Positions 24,970 to 31,043 of a DNA stretch of 31,043 nt are shown here, in pieces (the stretch's first letter is position 1; each line of letters starts with the position of its first letter). The notes beneath the pieces are model-generated. The model saw nothing but the letters and a program-made list of their open reading frames with translations. It ran no database searches and was not told where the DNA came from. Made by a program: the position numbers and the translations under genes. Source of the DNA: Equadaptatus sp045642965 (lineage in GTDB: Bacteria; Synergistota; Synergistia; Synergistales; Synergistaceae); assembly GCA_045642965.1 (NCBI GenBank), contig JAZUJX010000040.1, positions 1 through 31,043 of the forward strand, read 5' to 3'.

Positions 24970-25533
24970 ATGGCGATATTTTCTTACACAACCGAAACAA
25001 TGTATGCCGAATGTGATATGAAACTGTTTGTATCTCATTACGTTGACGTACCGCGGTTCCTTGAATGCTGCAGACAGTGCCCTAATTATGACAAAAAATG
25101 GTCGTGTCCCAATTTTAATTTTGAACAGAACGAATATTGGAAACAGTTTAATTATATAAAGCTTTTCGGAGTTAAGATGGTGCTTGACCCGTCAATGCAC
25201 GGGATGAAATATGAGGGTGACGTTTTTTATTTTGTTAAATCGATGATTGCTGCGGAGAAAGGCAGACTTATGCAGCAGCTTTGGCTGATGGAAAAAGAAA
25301 TTCCGGGCAGCAGAAGTCTTTTTGCCGGAGACTGCCAGTTGTGCGCAATGTGCGCGAAACTTGAAGGAAAGCCCTGCAGAAACCCCGGACTTATGCGCTA
25401 TTCGATAGAATCCATAGGCGGAAACGTTCAGGCAGTAACGGAAGAACTTCTCGGAACAAAAATTCTCTGGGTGGGGAAAGACAATATTGTGCCGGAATAT
25501 TTTACGCTTGTTTCCGCTTTGCTGATAAAATAA
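24970..25533 (+). CDS. DUF2284 putative metal-binding protein (second copy)
   Basis: This 187-residue protein is a diverged tandem paralog of the preceding gene. The ligand positions match almost residue for residue: Cys34, Cys37 and Cys46, then Cys122, Cys125, Cys128 and Cys136, plus the shared YVDVPR, KxWSCP and KPCR-P segments. Much of the remaining sequence differs, so the duplication is old or the copies have specialised. An extra Cys33 precedes the first group. It is likely co-translated with the upstream copy across the 2-nt gap. Function is unknown; the pair could form a heterodimer. Confidence 0.82.
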   Translation: MAIFSYTTETMYAECDMKLFVSHYVDVPRFLECCRQCPNYDKKWSCPNFNFEQNEYWKQFNYIKLFGVKMVLDPSMHGMKYEGDVFYFVKSMIAAEKGRLMQQLWLMEKEIPGSRSLFAGDCQLCAMCAKLEGKPCRNPGLMRYSIESIGGNVQAVTEELLGTKILWVGKDNIVPEYFTLVSALLIK

Positions 25534-25579
25534 TTTACAAAGACGATACAACCAACGATTAGCGGGAGAGAAGATTTTT

Positions 25580-27550
25580 ATGTATTACAGTACTGTAAAA
25601 TCCAAAATATTTACCGTCCTTGTAATTACCGCGCTGTTTTCTGCGGTAATTTTATCGGGCGGCTGTGACGGAAGCTCGTCCGGTACAACTCAGGAAGTGT
25701 CAGATGAACTGCTGTCGGAAGCAGGTTATTTCGGAAAATATCAGCCCGACAGCAATGAACTCTGTTTTAAGCTTGCCGAGGGCACTCAGCTTGACTGGAA
25801 CGAGCATAAAGAGCAGCTTGAGGAGCAGTTCGGAATGGAACTTTTGGAGGTCGCTCAGCTTGAAAAGCCTGAAGAACAGGATAGTGACGACGTTTCACAG
25901 CAGAAAACGCAAAGCGCTGAAAATTGTTTAGAAACAAATTTACAGTATAATGCTGCGCCTCTGCTGCTTGGACAGGAAAATGACGCCAATGACGCAGCCG
26001 GACAGGAAATTCCTGCTGACAGCAGCAAACTCCAGGTGTTGAATTTCGGACGCGACGGCAGTCAAGATGTTTCGCTTCCGTTTATACCGGCAGATTTCAT
26101 GAAAAACAATCCGCAGCTTAAAGAGAGCGTTGAAAAACTGATTATTTCTGAAGATGTAAAAGAAATTGGTGCAAACGCGTTTGCGGATATGCCGAAACTC
26201 AGCAGAGTAGTAATTTTCGGTGCTCCGAACATAGGCGAAAACGCGTTCGGAAATTGTCCCAATCTTGAATTTGTCAGTATAGGCTGCGGCAACTATCTTG
26301 ATATGTACCGCGAAATTACAGACGAACTTGGAGACCAACGCCCGTCAATGCACGAATTTATGCGCAGTCATAAAGACGTGAAGTACACAATTGGTGACAG
26401 AACTTTTGCAAACTGTCCGAAACTGCAAATGGTGGACTTTGGTTTTGTTGCGCCGCCGAAATTCGGCAGCTCCGTTTTTGAAAAAACAGCTCTGCGACGC
26501 ATAGCTGTTCCTTACCCGGCATGGTATATAAATACGTTTAAAAATACGCTGCCTTCTGCGTATTCAAAGTACGTTGCTTCAAAAACCTGGATGGCTGACC
26601 TTCCCGACAATCAGCTGATTACCCAGCTCAGCCTACCCGGTACTCATGATTCCGCTACCTTCGGACTTACAAACATAATTGAAATGTACGGAAGAACACA
26701 GGGTTTGAACTTTGACGAACAATTTGATAAAGGAGTCCGCTGCTTTGACATGAGACTCGGCTACTGGGGACACTCTGAGCTTTACCTCGGTCATGCGTTC
26801 AGTGCGGGAATTGCTTTCTCAACAGCGGTGAATGCAATCAAAAACAAGCTGAAAAACAATCCGAAAGAATTTGTCATTATAGAATTCGCATGGGACGGTT
26901 CGCCGAGCAAGTCGAAATATGAAGATATGCAGAACGCTGTCTTAAAATACAACAACGACAAAAACGCGGTACTTTTCAAACCTGATTTGAGACTCAAAGA
27001 CGTGAGAGGCAAATTTTTGTTTATGAACTGTGACGTGAACGACACAAAAGACGTTACGTTGGATTCGTCGATATGCTGCCGCTGGGGTTCCGGTGTGTCA
27101 GGTATGAAATATGACGGAAGCGTGGGACTGCCGCGGACGCCAAAAGCAGCTAAAAACGTTTCGTGGACGCAGAACAAATGGGAGATAAAAACTACAGGTG
27201 CAGACATTCAAGACAAGACGGACAAAATATTCAAAATGTTCGATGATTTTACCAAGCAGGTCAGGGAAAAACCTGAAGAAAGCGTATGGTGCTTTAACTA
27301 CATTTCCGGATATCTCAGCGTCCCGCACGATTTTGTAACAAATTATCCGAAAAGCGCAGAGTATCAAAACAAACGTGCGGCAGATTACATAGCCAAACTG
27401 AACGGCCCTACGGGCATTGTTGTTATGGATTTTGCAGGCATATCCAACGGTGACAAACGGACTAAAAGAGCGCCTGCCGGTCAAAAATACAACGTTAACG
27501 GCGATTTGCTGCTGAATGCGGTAATCGACCATAATTTTATTAAGTTTTAG
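25580..27550 (+). CDS. Lipoprotein with BspA-type leucine-rich repeats and a PI-PLC X domain
   Basis: Of 656 residues, 1-29 form a lipoprotein signal with a lipobox-like LSGGC (Cys29; the -3 Ser is less usual), so the protein is probably anchored outside the cytoplasm. Residues about 30-150 are acidic and Gln/Glu-rich. BspA/LRR_5-type repeats follow between about 180 and 310 (IGANAFADMPKL, IGENAFGNCPNL, IGDRTFANCPKL). From about 335 the protein is a phosphatidylinositol-specific phospholipase C X domain: LPGTHDSATF with His356 and GVRCFDMRLGYW, then YLGHAF with His405. The 49-residue gap between the two His fits the general-base/general-acid pair of bacterial PI-PLCs. Predicted action is cleavage of inositol or GPI-type glycerophospholipids at or outside the cell surface. 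GGGAGAG (25564-25570) precedes the ATG by 9 nt. Confidence 0.85.
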   Translation: MYYSTVKSKIFTVLVITALFSAVILSGGCDGSSSGTTQEVSDELLSEAGYFGKYQPDSNELCFKLAEGTQLDWNEHKEQLEEQFGMELLEVAQLEKPEEQDSDDVSQQKTQSAENCLETNLQYNAAPLLLGQENDANDAAGQEIPADSSKLQVLNFGRDGSQDVSLPFIPADFMKNNPQLKESVEKLIISEDVKEIGANAFADMPKLSRVVIFGAPNIGENAFGNCPNLEFVSIGCGNYLDMYREITDELGDQRPSMHEFMRSHKDVKYTIGDRTFANCPKLQMVDFGFVAPPKFGSSVFEKTALRRIAVPYPAWYINTFKNTLPSAYSKYVASKTWMADLPDNQLITQLSLPGTHDSATFGLTNIIEMYGRTQGLNFDEQFDKGVRCFDMRLGYWGHSELYLGHAFSAGIAFSTAVNAIKNKLKNNPKEFVIIEFAWDGSPSKSKYEDMQNAVLKYNNDKNAVLFKPDLRLKDVRGKFLFMNCDVNDTKDVTLDSSICCRWGSGVSGMKYDGSVGLPRTPKAAKNVSWTQNKWEIKTTGADIQDKTDKIFKMFDDFTKQVREKPEESVWCFNYISGYLSVPHDFVTNYPKSAEYQNKRAADYIAKLNGPTGIVVMDFAGISNGDKRTKRAPAGQKYNVNGDLLLNAVIDHNFIKF

Positions 27551-27575
27551 TTTTTGTATTAACCCGCGCTGAACA

Positions 27576-27611
27576 AAAAAGGTTCTTCACAATTTTGTGA
27601 AGAACCTTTTT
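27576..27611. terminator. Terminator between convergent genes, usable on both strands
   Basis: A nearly perfect 17-bp stem (27576-27592 with 27595-27611) has A-runs on the left arm and T-runs on the right. It can therefore end the rightward lipoprotein transcript and the leftward metA transcript. Confidence 0.95.
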
Positions 27612-27629
27612 ATAAAGCACGGATAGTTT

Positions 27630-28577
27630 TTATTCGTCCTCTTCGGTTCCGCATTCTGCGCTGCCTATGTCGGCAAGCTCAAACGGAGTGCCCTGATACA
27701 CTATGTAGTTGACCCAGTTTGCGTAAAGCAGGTGTGCCGCGCTGCGCCACGTTACAAGCGGTTCCTGTGTGTCGTCGTCGTTCGGGTAATAATTTTCGGG
27801 AACGTGAATCGGCAGCCCTGCTGTTTTGTCGCGGATATATTCCGCTTCGAGCGTACGCGGATCATATTCTGAATGACCCATAATAAAAATCTGACGCCCG
27901 TTCTTTGTCATACAGGCGTAAAGCCCTGCCTTTTCGGACGAGCAGAGTATGCGAAGTTCCGGCACTTTTTCAACGTCTTCCCTTGCAACAGTTGTGTGTC
28001 TTGAATGCGGCACCATAAAAACGTCGTCAAAACCGCGGAAAAGTATTGAGCGTTTGTATTCCACCTTATGCGGGAAAACGCCGAACATTTTTTCCGGCAG
28101 AGGGCGTTTCTGTATTCCGAAATGGTAGTAGAGCCCTGCCTGTGCGCCCCAGCAGATATGGAACGTGCTGTGAACGTGAGTTTTGCTCCATTCCATAATT
28201 TCAACGAGCTCCTGCCAGTAATCAACCTCTTCAAATTCCATCTGCTCAACGGGAGCGCCGGTAATAATCAGTCCGTCGTAGCGTTTTTCCTTGATGTCTG
28301 CAAATTCCTTGTAAAATGCGAGCATGTGTTCTTCCGACGTGTTTGCCGCCTGATGCGTTGCCGTGCGTATAAGCTCCAGCTCAATCTGCAGCGGTGTGTT
28401 GCTCAGCAGACGGGAAAGCTGCGTTTCGGTTTCAATTTTTTTCGGCATGAGATTAAGCAGCAGAATTTTCAGAGGACGGATGTCCTGTGCAACTGCTCTT
28501 GTCTCCTGCATAACAAAGATGTTTTCGTTCCGCAGCGTTTTTGCTGCCGGCAGAAGATTTGGAATTTTAATTGGCAT
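27630..28577 (-). CDS. metA: Homoserine O-acetyltransferase MetA (MetAA type)
   Basis: This 315-residue HTS-family acyltransferase activates homoserine for methionine synthesis. Catalytic residues fall at canonical positions: Cys142 in HICWGAQAG, His235 and Glu237 in GHSEYD. Glu111 (TGAPVEQMEF) is the residue associated with acetyl-CoA use; succinyl-CoA enzymes such as that of E. coli have Gly there. The product is therefore predicted to be O-acetylhomoserine, matching the adjacent MetY. GGAGG (28588-28584) precedes the ATG by 6 nt, and the gene lies 32 nt after metY in the same operon. Confidence 0.95.
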   Translation of the reverse strand: MPIKIPNLLPAAKTLRNENIFVMQETRAVAQDIRPLKILLLNLMPKKIETETQLSRLLSNTPLQIELELIRTATHQAANTSEEHMLAFYKEFADIKEKRYDGLIITGAPVEQMEFEEVDYWQELVEIMEWSKTHVHSTFHICWGAQAGLYYHFGIQKRPLPEKMFGVFPHKVEYKRSILFRGFDDVFMVPHSRHTTVAREDVEKVPELRILCSSEKAGLYACMTKNGRQIFIMGHSEYDPRTLEAEYIRDKTAGLPIHVPENYYPNDDDTQEPLVTWRSAAHLLYANWVNYIVYQGTPFELADIGSAECGTEEDE

Positions 28578-28609
28578 GGGTTACCTCCGTGTCAGGCAGT
28601 AAATCTCTA

Positions 28610-29884
28610 CTAACAGGCTTCCAGCGCCTGTTTAATGTCTGCAATCAGGTCTTCTTTTGCTTCAAGACCACAGGACATACGGACAAGACCTGCGGGAATG
28701 CCTGCAGTTTCTAGCTGTTCGTCAGTCATCTGTCTGTGTGTGCTTGTCGCCGGATTAAGGCAGCAGGTGCGCGCGTCTGCAACGTGTGTTTCGATAGCCG
28801 CAAGCTTCAGCGCCGCCATGAATTTCTCGGCTGCCGCGCGCCCCTCAAGCTCAAACGATACTACGCCGCAGGAACCCTTCGGCAGATATTTCTGCGCCGT
28901 CTTGTAATATTTGTCGCTCGGAAGTCCGCAGTAGCTGACCTTTTTAACCTTCGGATGTGACTCAAGAAACTCCGCGACAGCCTGTCCGTTTTCGCAGTGC
29001 TTAGCCATGCGGACGTGAAGACTTTCAAGCCCGAGGTTGAGAATAAACGCCTGCTGAGGCGCCTGCTGGGCTCCGAAGTCGCGCATGAGCTGCGCTACGC
29101 ACTTTGTAATAAAAGCGCCGCCAAGTCCGAATTTTTCGGCGTAGGTTATGCCGTGATAGCTTTCGTCGGGTGTCGTCAATCCAGGGAACTTGTCCGCATA
29201 TTTGAACCAGTCAAACTTTCCGGCGTCAACAATCGCGCCGCCGACTGCCGAGCCGTGCCCGTCCATGTATTTTGTCGTTGAATGAGTGACGATATCTGCG
29301 CCCCATTCGATAGGCCTGCAATTTACAGGAGTGGGGAAAGTGTTGTCAATAATAAGAGGAACGCCGTGGTCGTGCGCCGCCTTTGCGAAAAGCTCAATGT
29401 CAAGCACAGTCAGCGCCGGATTGGCAATAGTCTCGCCGAAAACGCATTTTGTATTCGGTCTGAAGGCTGCGTCCAATTCCTCACGAGTGCAGTCGGGACT
29501 GACAAACGTCACCTCAATCCCCATTTTTGCAAGCGTTACGGAAATCAAATTAAAAGTTCCGCCGTAAATTGAAGAAGAAGCTACAAGGTGATCTCCGCAG
29601 CTGCAGATATTAAAAATTGCGAAGAAATTTGCTGCCTGTCCGGACGAAGTAAGCATTGCCGCCGAGCCGCCTTCAAGCTCGCAGATTTTTGCCGCAACGT
29701 AGTCGTTTGTCGGATTCTGAAGCCGTGTGTAGAAATAGCCGCTTGCTTCAAGGTCAAACAACTTGCCCATTGCCTCGCTTGTCGCGTACTTGAACGTGGT
29801 GCTCTGAACTATGGGAATTTGTCTTGGTTCTCCGTTGCCCGGCGTGTAACCGCCCTGAACGCATATTGTATCCAGCTTGCTCAT
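28610..29884 (-). CDS. metY: O-acetylhomoserine sulfhydrylase MetY
   Basis: This 424-residue PLP enzyme of the Cys/Met metabolism family condenses O-acetylhomoserine with sulfide to form homocysteine. The PLP-lysine is Lys205 in THSTTKYMDGHG; Asp180 (LIIDNTF) and the YFYTRLQNPT segment (50-59) are the usual cofactor and substrate contacts. The length and the long GLTTPDESYHG-type insert favour MetY over cystathionine gamma-synthase. GGAGGG (29896-29891) lies 6 nt before the ATG. It is the first gene of a metY-metA operon behind a T-box leader. Confidence 0.95.
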   Translation of the reverse strand: MSKLDTICVQGGYTPGNGEPRQIPIVQSTTFKYATSEAMGKLFDLEASGYFYTRLQNPTNDYVAAKICELEGGSAAMLTSSGQAANFFAIFNICSCGDHLVASSSIYGGTFNLISVTLAKMGIEVTFVSPDCTREELDAAFRPNTKCVFGETIANPALTVLDIELFAKAAHDHGVPLIIDNTFPTPVNCRPIEWGADIVTHSTTKYMDGHGSAVGGAIVDAGKFDWFKYADKFPGLTTPDESYHGITYAEKFGLGGAFITKCVAQLMRDFGAQQAPQQAFILNLGLESLHVRMAKHCENGQAVAEFLESHPKVKKVSYCGLPSDKYYKTAQKYLPKGSCGVVSFELEGRAAAEKFMAALKLAAIETHVADARTCCLNPATSTHRQMTDEQLETAGIPAGLVRMSCGLEAKEDLIADIKQALEAC

Positions 29885-29906
29885 AAAAATCCCTCCACAT
29901 ATAAAA

Positions 29907-29940
29907 TAAAAAGAAAACCCGTCTCAAGCTTTGAGACGGG
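29907..29940 (-). terminator. T-box-controlled terminator
   Basis: CCCGTCTCAA and its complement TTGAGACGGG form the stem at 29940-29918, followed on the minus strand by TTTTCTTTTT (29917-29908). It lies between the T-box sequence and the metY start. Confidence 0.95.
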
Positions 29941-30183
29941 AGAATACCCGCGGTACCACTCAAATTGCGCTGAAGCGCCGCTCACGGAGGCGTTAACCTC
30001 TCCTGCACTTACGCAGCAGAACTCGGGAAACCCCTACGCCGCGAAATGCGGTTCGAAGCTCCGGCTCAGAAGCCATAGGGCATTGGCTTTGTCCGCCTCC
30101 GGCTTGCACCGTCCGCCGGCTCTCTGCAGGTTTTCAAAACTGCCCCTCTTCGTCACAGCCTTTATTTGCGATATTTAATTGTC
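29907..30183 (-). ncRNA. T-box riboswitch leader of metY-metA
   Basis: On the minus strand the leader contains the T-box core AGTGGTACCGCGGG (29960-29947), followed at once by a terminator hairpin and T-run, the hallmark of a T-box transcriptional riboswitch. The Stem I region lies at about 30153-30060, with basal pairing GGCT/AGCC and distal pairing GGGCA/TGCCC. The 3' side of the internal loop holds ATG (30076-30074), read here as the Met specifier codon, which fits control by uncharged tRNA-Met. The overlapping triplet TAT is the alternative. Binding of uncharged tRNA would favour the antiterminator and allow metY-metA transcription. Confidence 0.9.
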
Positions 30184-30188
30184 TGATT

Positions 30189-30216
30189 ATTATATACTAA
30201 CGCCAAAAAACCGCAA
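30189..30216 (-). promoter_or_regulatory. Promoter of the metY-metA T-box transcript
   Basis: On the minus strand TTGCGG (30216-30211), a 16-nt spacer and TATAAT (30194-30189) lie just upstream of the T-box leader. Transcription would start near 30182. Confidence 0.65.
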
Positions 30217-30234
30217 GCGGGAAAATAATACAAC

Positions 30235-30267
30235 AAAAAATCCACTCTGTATGTCGAGAGCGGATTT
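30235..30267 (-). terminator. Intrinsic terminator of a second upstream RNA
   Basis: On the minus strand AAATCCGCTCT (30267-30257) pairs with AGAGTGGATTT (30248-30238) with one mismatch, followed by a T-run (30240-30235). It lies just before the T-box promoter and ends whatever enters from the right. Confidence 0.8.
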
Positions 30268-30386
30268 GCTATGCGTAAAAATTATTGTCGTGAATTGTCC
30301 TGTAAATGCACAAGACTTTGCCGGTCAGTTCAGCCTGTTGTCATTGGGTGCGGTGTGGATAATTAGGCAGTAGGAGACAACGAGTC

Positions 30387-30422
30387 TTAAATCAACGCTA
30401 CTGTTTTGAGTATCATATTCAT
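30387..30422 (-). CDS. Possible 11-residue leader peptide
   Basis: The frame starts at ATG 30422 with GAAGG spaced 6 nt upstream and encodes MNMILKTVALI before TAA. It lies at the 5' end of the ~197-nt transcript and its stop codon touches the base of the main stem. It is far too short to be judged by composition and could easily be chance. Confidence 0.15.
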   Translation of the reverse strand: MNMILKTVALI

Positions 30423-30437
30423 GTCATACCTTCTTTC

Positions 30438-30466
30438 ATTATATTTTTTTTAAAGTACCCAGACAA
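30438..30466 (-). promoter_or_regulatory. Promoter of the ~197-nt RNA
   Basis: Minus strand TTGTCT (30466-30461), a 17-nt spacer that is A-rich near the -10, and TATAAT (30443-30438). It is a good sigma-70 match. Confidence 0.65.
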
Positions 30467-30490
30467 AGATTCTGCCCGTACACTGTGTGT

Positions 30491-30532
30491 AAAAAGCGGC
30501 AGGCAACAGAAAACTAATTCTGAGCCTGCCGC
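30491..30532 (-). terminator. Intrinsic terminator of the ~330-nt RNA
   Basis: On the minus strand GCGGCAGGC (30532-30524) pairs with GCCTGCCGC (30504-30496), followed by TTTTT (30495-30491). No T-run follows on the plus strand, so it works leftward. Confidence 0.9.
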
Positions 30533-30821
30533 TAAGAGTCTTGTTTGTCTGCCGGGTGCAAACCGGCCAGTCCGGCGACGGGAGGGGATCGTGTGTAGAC
30601 CTGGAACGAGGGAGTCCCTCAGAGCCGCATTTCTGCGGTGTTCCAGCCATCGTACCTAAATAAGGAACGAGCTTGCCGAAGCCTTAAATTGACTGCGCTT
30701 GACGTCAATGCGATTTGTACAGGACATTCCACCGTGTACCGGCGGTGAAGATGGCTGGTGAGACCCTCCGCCGATATAATGTTCTGCAGGGAGAGACAGA
30801 GAACTCGTCTGTCTCAACACG
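30491..30821 (-). ncRNA. Candidate structured non-coding RNA, ~330 nt, unknown family
   Basis: A strong promoter at 30855-30828 and an intrinsic terminator at 30532-30491 define a minus-strand transcript without a credible protein gene. Many helices can be read. P1 CGTGT/ACACG (30821-30817 with 30594-30590). An 8-bp hairpin GAGACAGA/TCTGTCTC (30815-30808 with 30800-30793). A long-range GGCG/CGCC plus GAGGG/CCCTC helix (30772-30764 with 30586-30574, one 4-nt bulge). ATTGAC/GTCAAT (30709-30704 with 30693-30688). A three-way junction closed by CTGGAAC/GTTCCAG (30646-30640 with 30607-30601) that holds CCGCA/TGCGG and GAGGG/CCCTC hairpins. GCCGG/CCGGC (30567-30563 with 30555-30551). RNase P, tmRNA, SRP and 6S hallmarks were looked for and not found. 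Confidence 0.62.
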
Positions 30822-30827
30822 GGGACA

Positions 30828-30855
30828 ATTATACACGAAACAATGCAAAAGTCAA
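30828..30855 (-). promoter_or_regulatory. Strong promoter of the ~330-nt RNA
   Basis: Minus strand TTGACT (30855-30850), a 16-nt spacer and TATAAT (30833-30828). Start expected near 30821. Confidence 0.88.
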
Positions 30856-31043
30856 TAGGCAAAATGCGGAAAAGCAATAAAAATGTGATAATGTGATAAT
30901 ATATTATGCATCAATAAAATAAGCGGCAGAGCGTTTGCCCCGCCTGTCTTGTCCTGTATATTAAGATGCTAAAATTGTCGTCATTTAATTGATAGTTGCA
31001 CTGCTTACAGGTATCTGTTATAACCTCTGTAAAATATGGAATT
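30856..31043. other. Right edge, no gene seen
   Basis: A/T-rich sequence with no reading frame or RNA gene that I can support. It contains two adjacent copies of ATGTGATA (30883-30898) just upstream of the ~330-nt RNA promoter, which could be a regulator site or chance. Confidence 0.45.

Larger units (their letters stand above)
30235..30431 (-). ncRNA. Candidate ~197-nt small RNA or leader
   Basis: A promoter (30466-30438) and an intrinsic terminator (30267-30235) delimit a transcript of about 197 nt on the minus strand. Inside it, AAGACT (30388-30383) pairs with AGTCTT (30317-30312), enclosing GTTGTC (30381-30376) paired with GACAAC (30342-30337). CTACTG/CAGTAG pairing (30398-30403 with 30368-30373) is incompatible with that stem, so two folds compete. 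A short frame of 11 codons with a GAAGG site lies at the 5' end. I see no 6S-like closing stem and no known riboswitch motif. It could be a stand-alone small RNA or an attenuator-like leader; the only gene downstream is metY, which has its own promoter. Confidence 0.4.

Noticed and set aside
29588..30178. 196-codon plus-strand frame across the metY start and T-box
   Set aside because: It is antisense to metY and its leader; Cys/Arg-rich composition and lack of a ribosome site mark it as a shadow.
30670..30700. Plus-strand GAAGCCTTAAA resembling part of E. coli 6S RNA
   Set aside because: The match is short. No plus-strand promoter or terminator frames it, and the surrounding sequence does not form the 6S secondary structure.
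30491..30821. RNase P RNA, tmRNA, SRP RNA or 6S RNA
   Set aside because: The conserved cores of RNase P, tmRNA and SRP RNA are absent on both strands, and the fold is multibranched rather than a single long 6S hairpin with a central bubble.
30450..30877. Minus-strand reading frames of 66 and 73 codons in the right-hand RNA region
   Set aside because: They run through the promoter or the terminator stem, lack ribosome sites and have no recognisable similarity.

Overview
The window looks like a chromosomal segment of an anaerobic bacterium with intermediate base composition. Pyruvate:ferredoxin oxidoreductase, an oxaloacetate decarboxylase-type carboxyltransferase, DUF2284 metal-binding proteins and a two-domain TrmD all occur here. 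This combination fits Synergistota (a relative of Synergistes/Cloacibacillus) best, but that placement is inference; a clostridial-type Firmicute is the main alternative. No phage, transposon, CRISPR or plasmid genes were seen.

Layout, left to right. 1-529 is non-coding, with a run of 7-bp tandem repeats and a long inverted repeat. 530-3132 holds an MscS-family channel with a large N-terminal domain and a RidA protein. A tRNA-Asn with its own promoter and terminator follows at 3283-3358. 3677-5104 is an exported HAD phosphatase set apart by a promoter and a terminator. 5202-6895 is a two-gene unit: an arylamine N-acetyltransferase homologue that lacks its catalytic cysteine, and a 3-hydroxyisobutyrate dehydrogenase-family enzyme. 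7039-11672 is the translation/export operon ylxM-ffh-rpsP-khpA-rimM-trmD-rplS behind a near-perfect sigma-70 promoter, followed by tRNA-Leu(GAG). 11922-19111 is a flavodoxin-like reductase and the AddB/AddA helicase-nuclease pair, with iron-sulfur ligand patterns in both subunits. 19271-24367 is central carbon metabolism (PFOR plus carboxyltransferase). 24401-27550 has two tandem DUF2284 proteins and a lipoprotein joining BspA-type leucine-rich repeats to a PI-PLC domain. A terminator hairpin usable on both strands separates this from the leftward metY-metA operon, which is led by a T-box riboswitch.

The right-hand 850 bp (30189-31043) has no credible large protein gene but is dense in minus-strand signals. 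It contains two further promoter-to-terminator units of about 330 nt and about 197 nt upstream of the T-box promoter. The larger one (about 30821 to 30491) has a TTGACT-16-TATAAT promoter, an extensive multibranch fold and an intrinsic terminator. It lacks the hallmark sequences of RNase P RNA, tmRNA, SRP RNA and 6S RNA. It is the best candidate here for an undescribed element.

Functionally, the ylxM-rplS operon couples SRP targeting with ribosome assembly and tRNA modification. MetA, with Glu111 marking acetyl-CoA specificity, makes O-acetylhomoserine for MetY, and both are probably controlled by uncharged tRNA-Met through the T-box. PFOR and the carboxyltransferase act at the pyruvate/acetyl-CoA/oxaloacetate node.
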